From contig JAAYJJ010000121.1 of NCBI GenBank assembly GCA_012522985.1, positions 1 to 5,923 of the forward strand: a DNA stretch of 5,923 bases, written 5' to 3'. This DNA is from Aliarcobacter butzleri. Its GTDB lineage: Bacteria; Campylobacterota; Campylobacteria; Campylobacterales; Arcobacteraceae. The notes below the pieces were generated by a model. The model was not told the DNA's origin. It saw only the letters and a list, made by a program, of their open reading frames with translations, and did not search any database. Of the stretch, positions 5,889-5,923 are shown piece by piece. The translations under genes were made by a program, and so were the position numbers. Each line of letters opens with the position of its first letter. Position 1 is the first letter of the stretch.

Positions 5889-5923
5889 AAAATAGCTAAA
5901 AATAGATAAAAACTCTATATAAA
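5889..5923. other. AT-rich right edge without a visible gene
   Basis: The last 35 bases hold A-rich near-repeats (AATAGCTAAA, AATAGATAAA). No hairpin with a T tract follows the HAD gene before the window ends, so its terminator, if any, lies outside. Confidence 0.4.

Overview
The window is AT-rich bacterial chromosome with short intergenic gaps. The ribosomal protein sequences, the AT-rich TATAAT-type promoters and a REC-GGDEF protein of the 'ILYVEDEKTIRDN' style suggest a Campylobacterota member, possibly Arcobacter-like. This assignment is inferred from sequence style only; no search was run. No insertion sequence, CRISPR array, tRNA, rRNA or prophage is visible, and I see no new multi-gene system. 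The interest lies in unusual gene boundaries.

Layout. The minus-strand gene at 15-1601 encodes a PiT-family inorganic phosphate transporter with a charged coiled-coil insert before its last membrane helix. A Shine-Dalgarno-like sequence at the extreme left edge suggests another minus-strand gene follows just outside the window. A 191-bp divergent promoter region (1602-1792) separates it from the plus-strand ribosomal pair rplM-rpsI (1793-2607), which are five bases apart. Next, on the plus strand, is an orphan family-5 (peptide/nickel type) periplasmic solute-binding protein, best started at ATG 2643 and ending at 4163. Its stop codon directly abuts the stop codon of a convergent minus-strand REC-GGDEF response regulator (4164-5147). 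After a 90-bp divergent AT-rich spacer, a plus-strand HAD-family phosphatase begins at a TTG codon (5238-5816).

Two observations stand out. First, a textbook intrinsic terminator for the rplM-rpsI transcript (13-bp stem, 6-nt loop, T8 tract, 2642-2679) is not in a spacer. It lies on top of the start codon and signal-peptide codons of the solute-binding protein gene, so the same bases act as terminator and as coding sequence. Second, the HAD phosphatase stops at a TAA at 5814-5816, but the same frame continues for 23 more sense codons to a second TAA at 5886-5888. That tail reads like the missing C-terminal strand and helix of the family, which points to a nonsense mutation, a sequence error or stop-codon readthrough.

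Functionally these are mostly independent housekeeping and accessory genes: phosphate uptake, ribosome assembly, peptide or metal ligand binding, c-di-GMP signalling and a phosphoglycolate-phosphatase-like enzyme. Only rplM-rpsI form a clear operon, with the binding-protein gene probably expressed by transcription passing the terminator.
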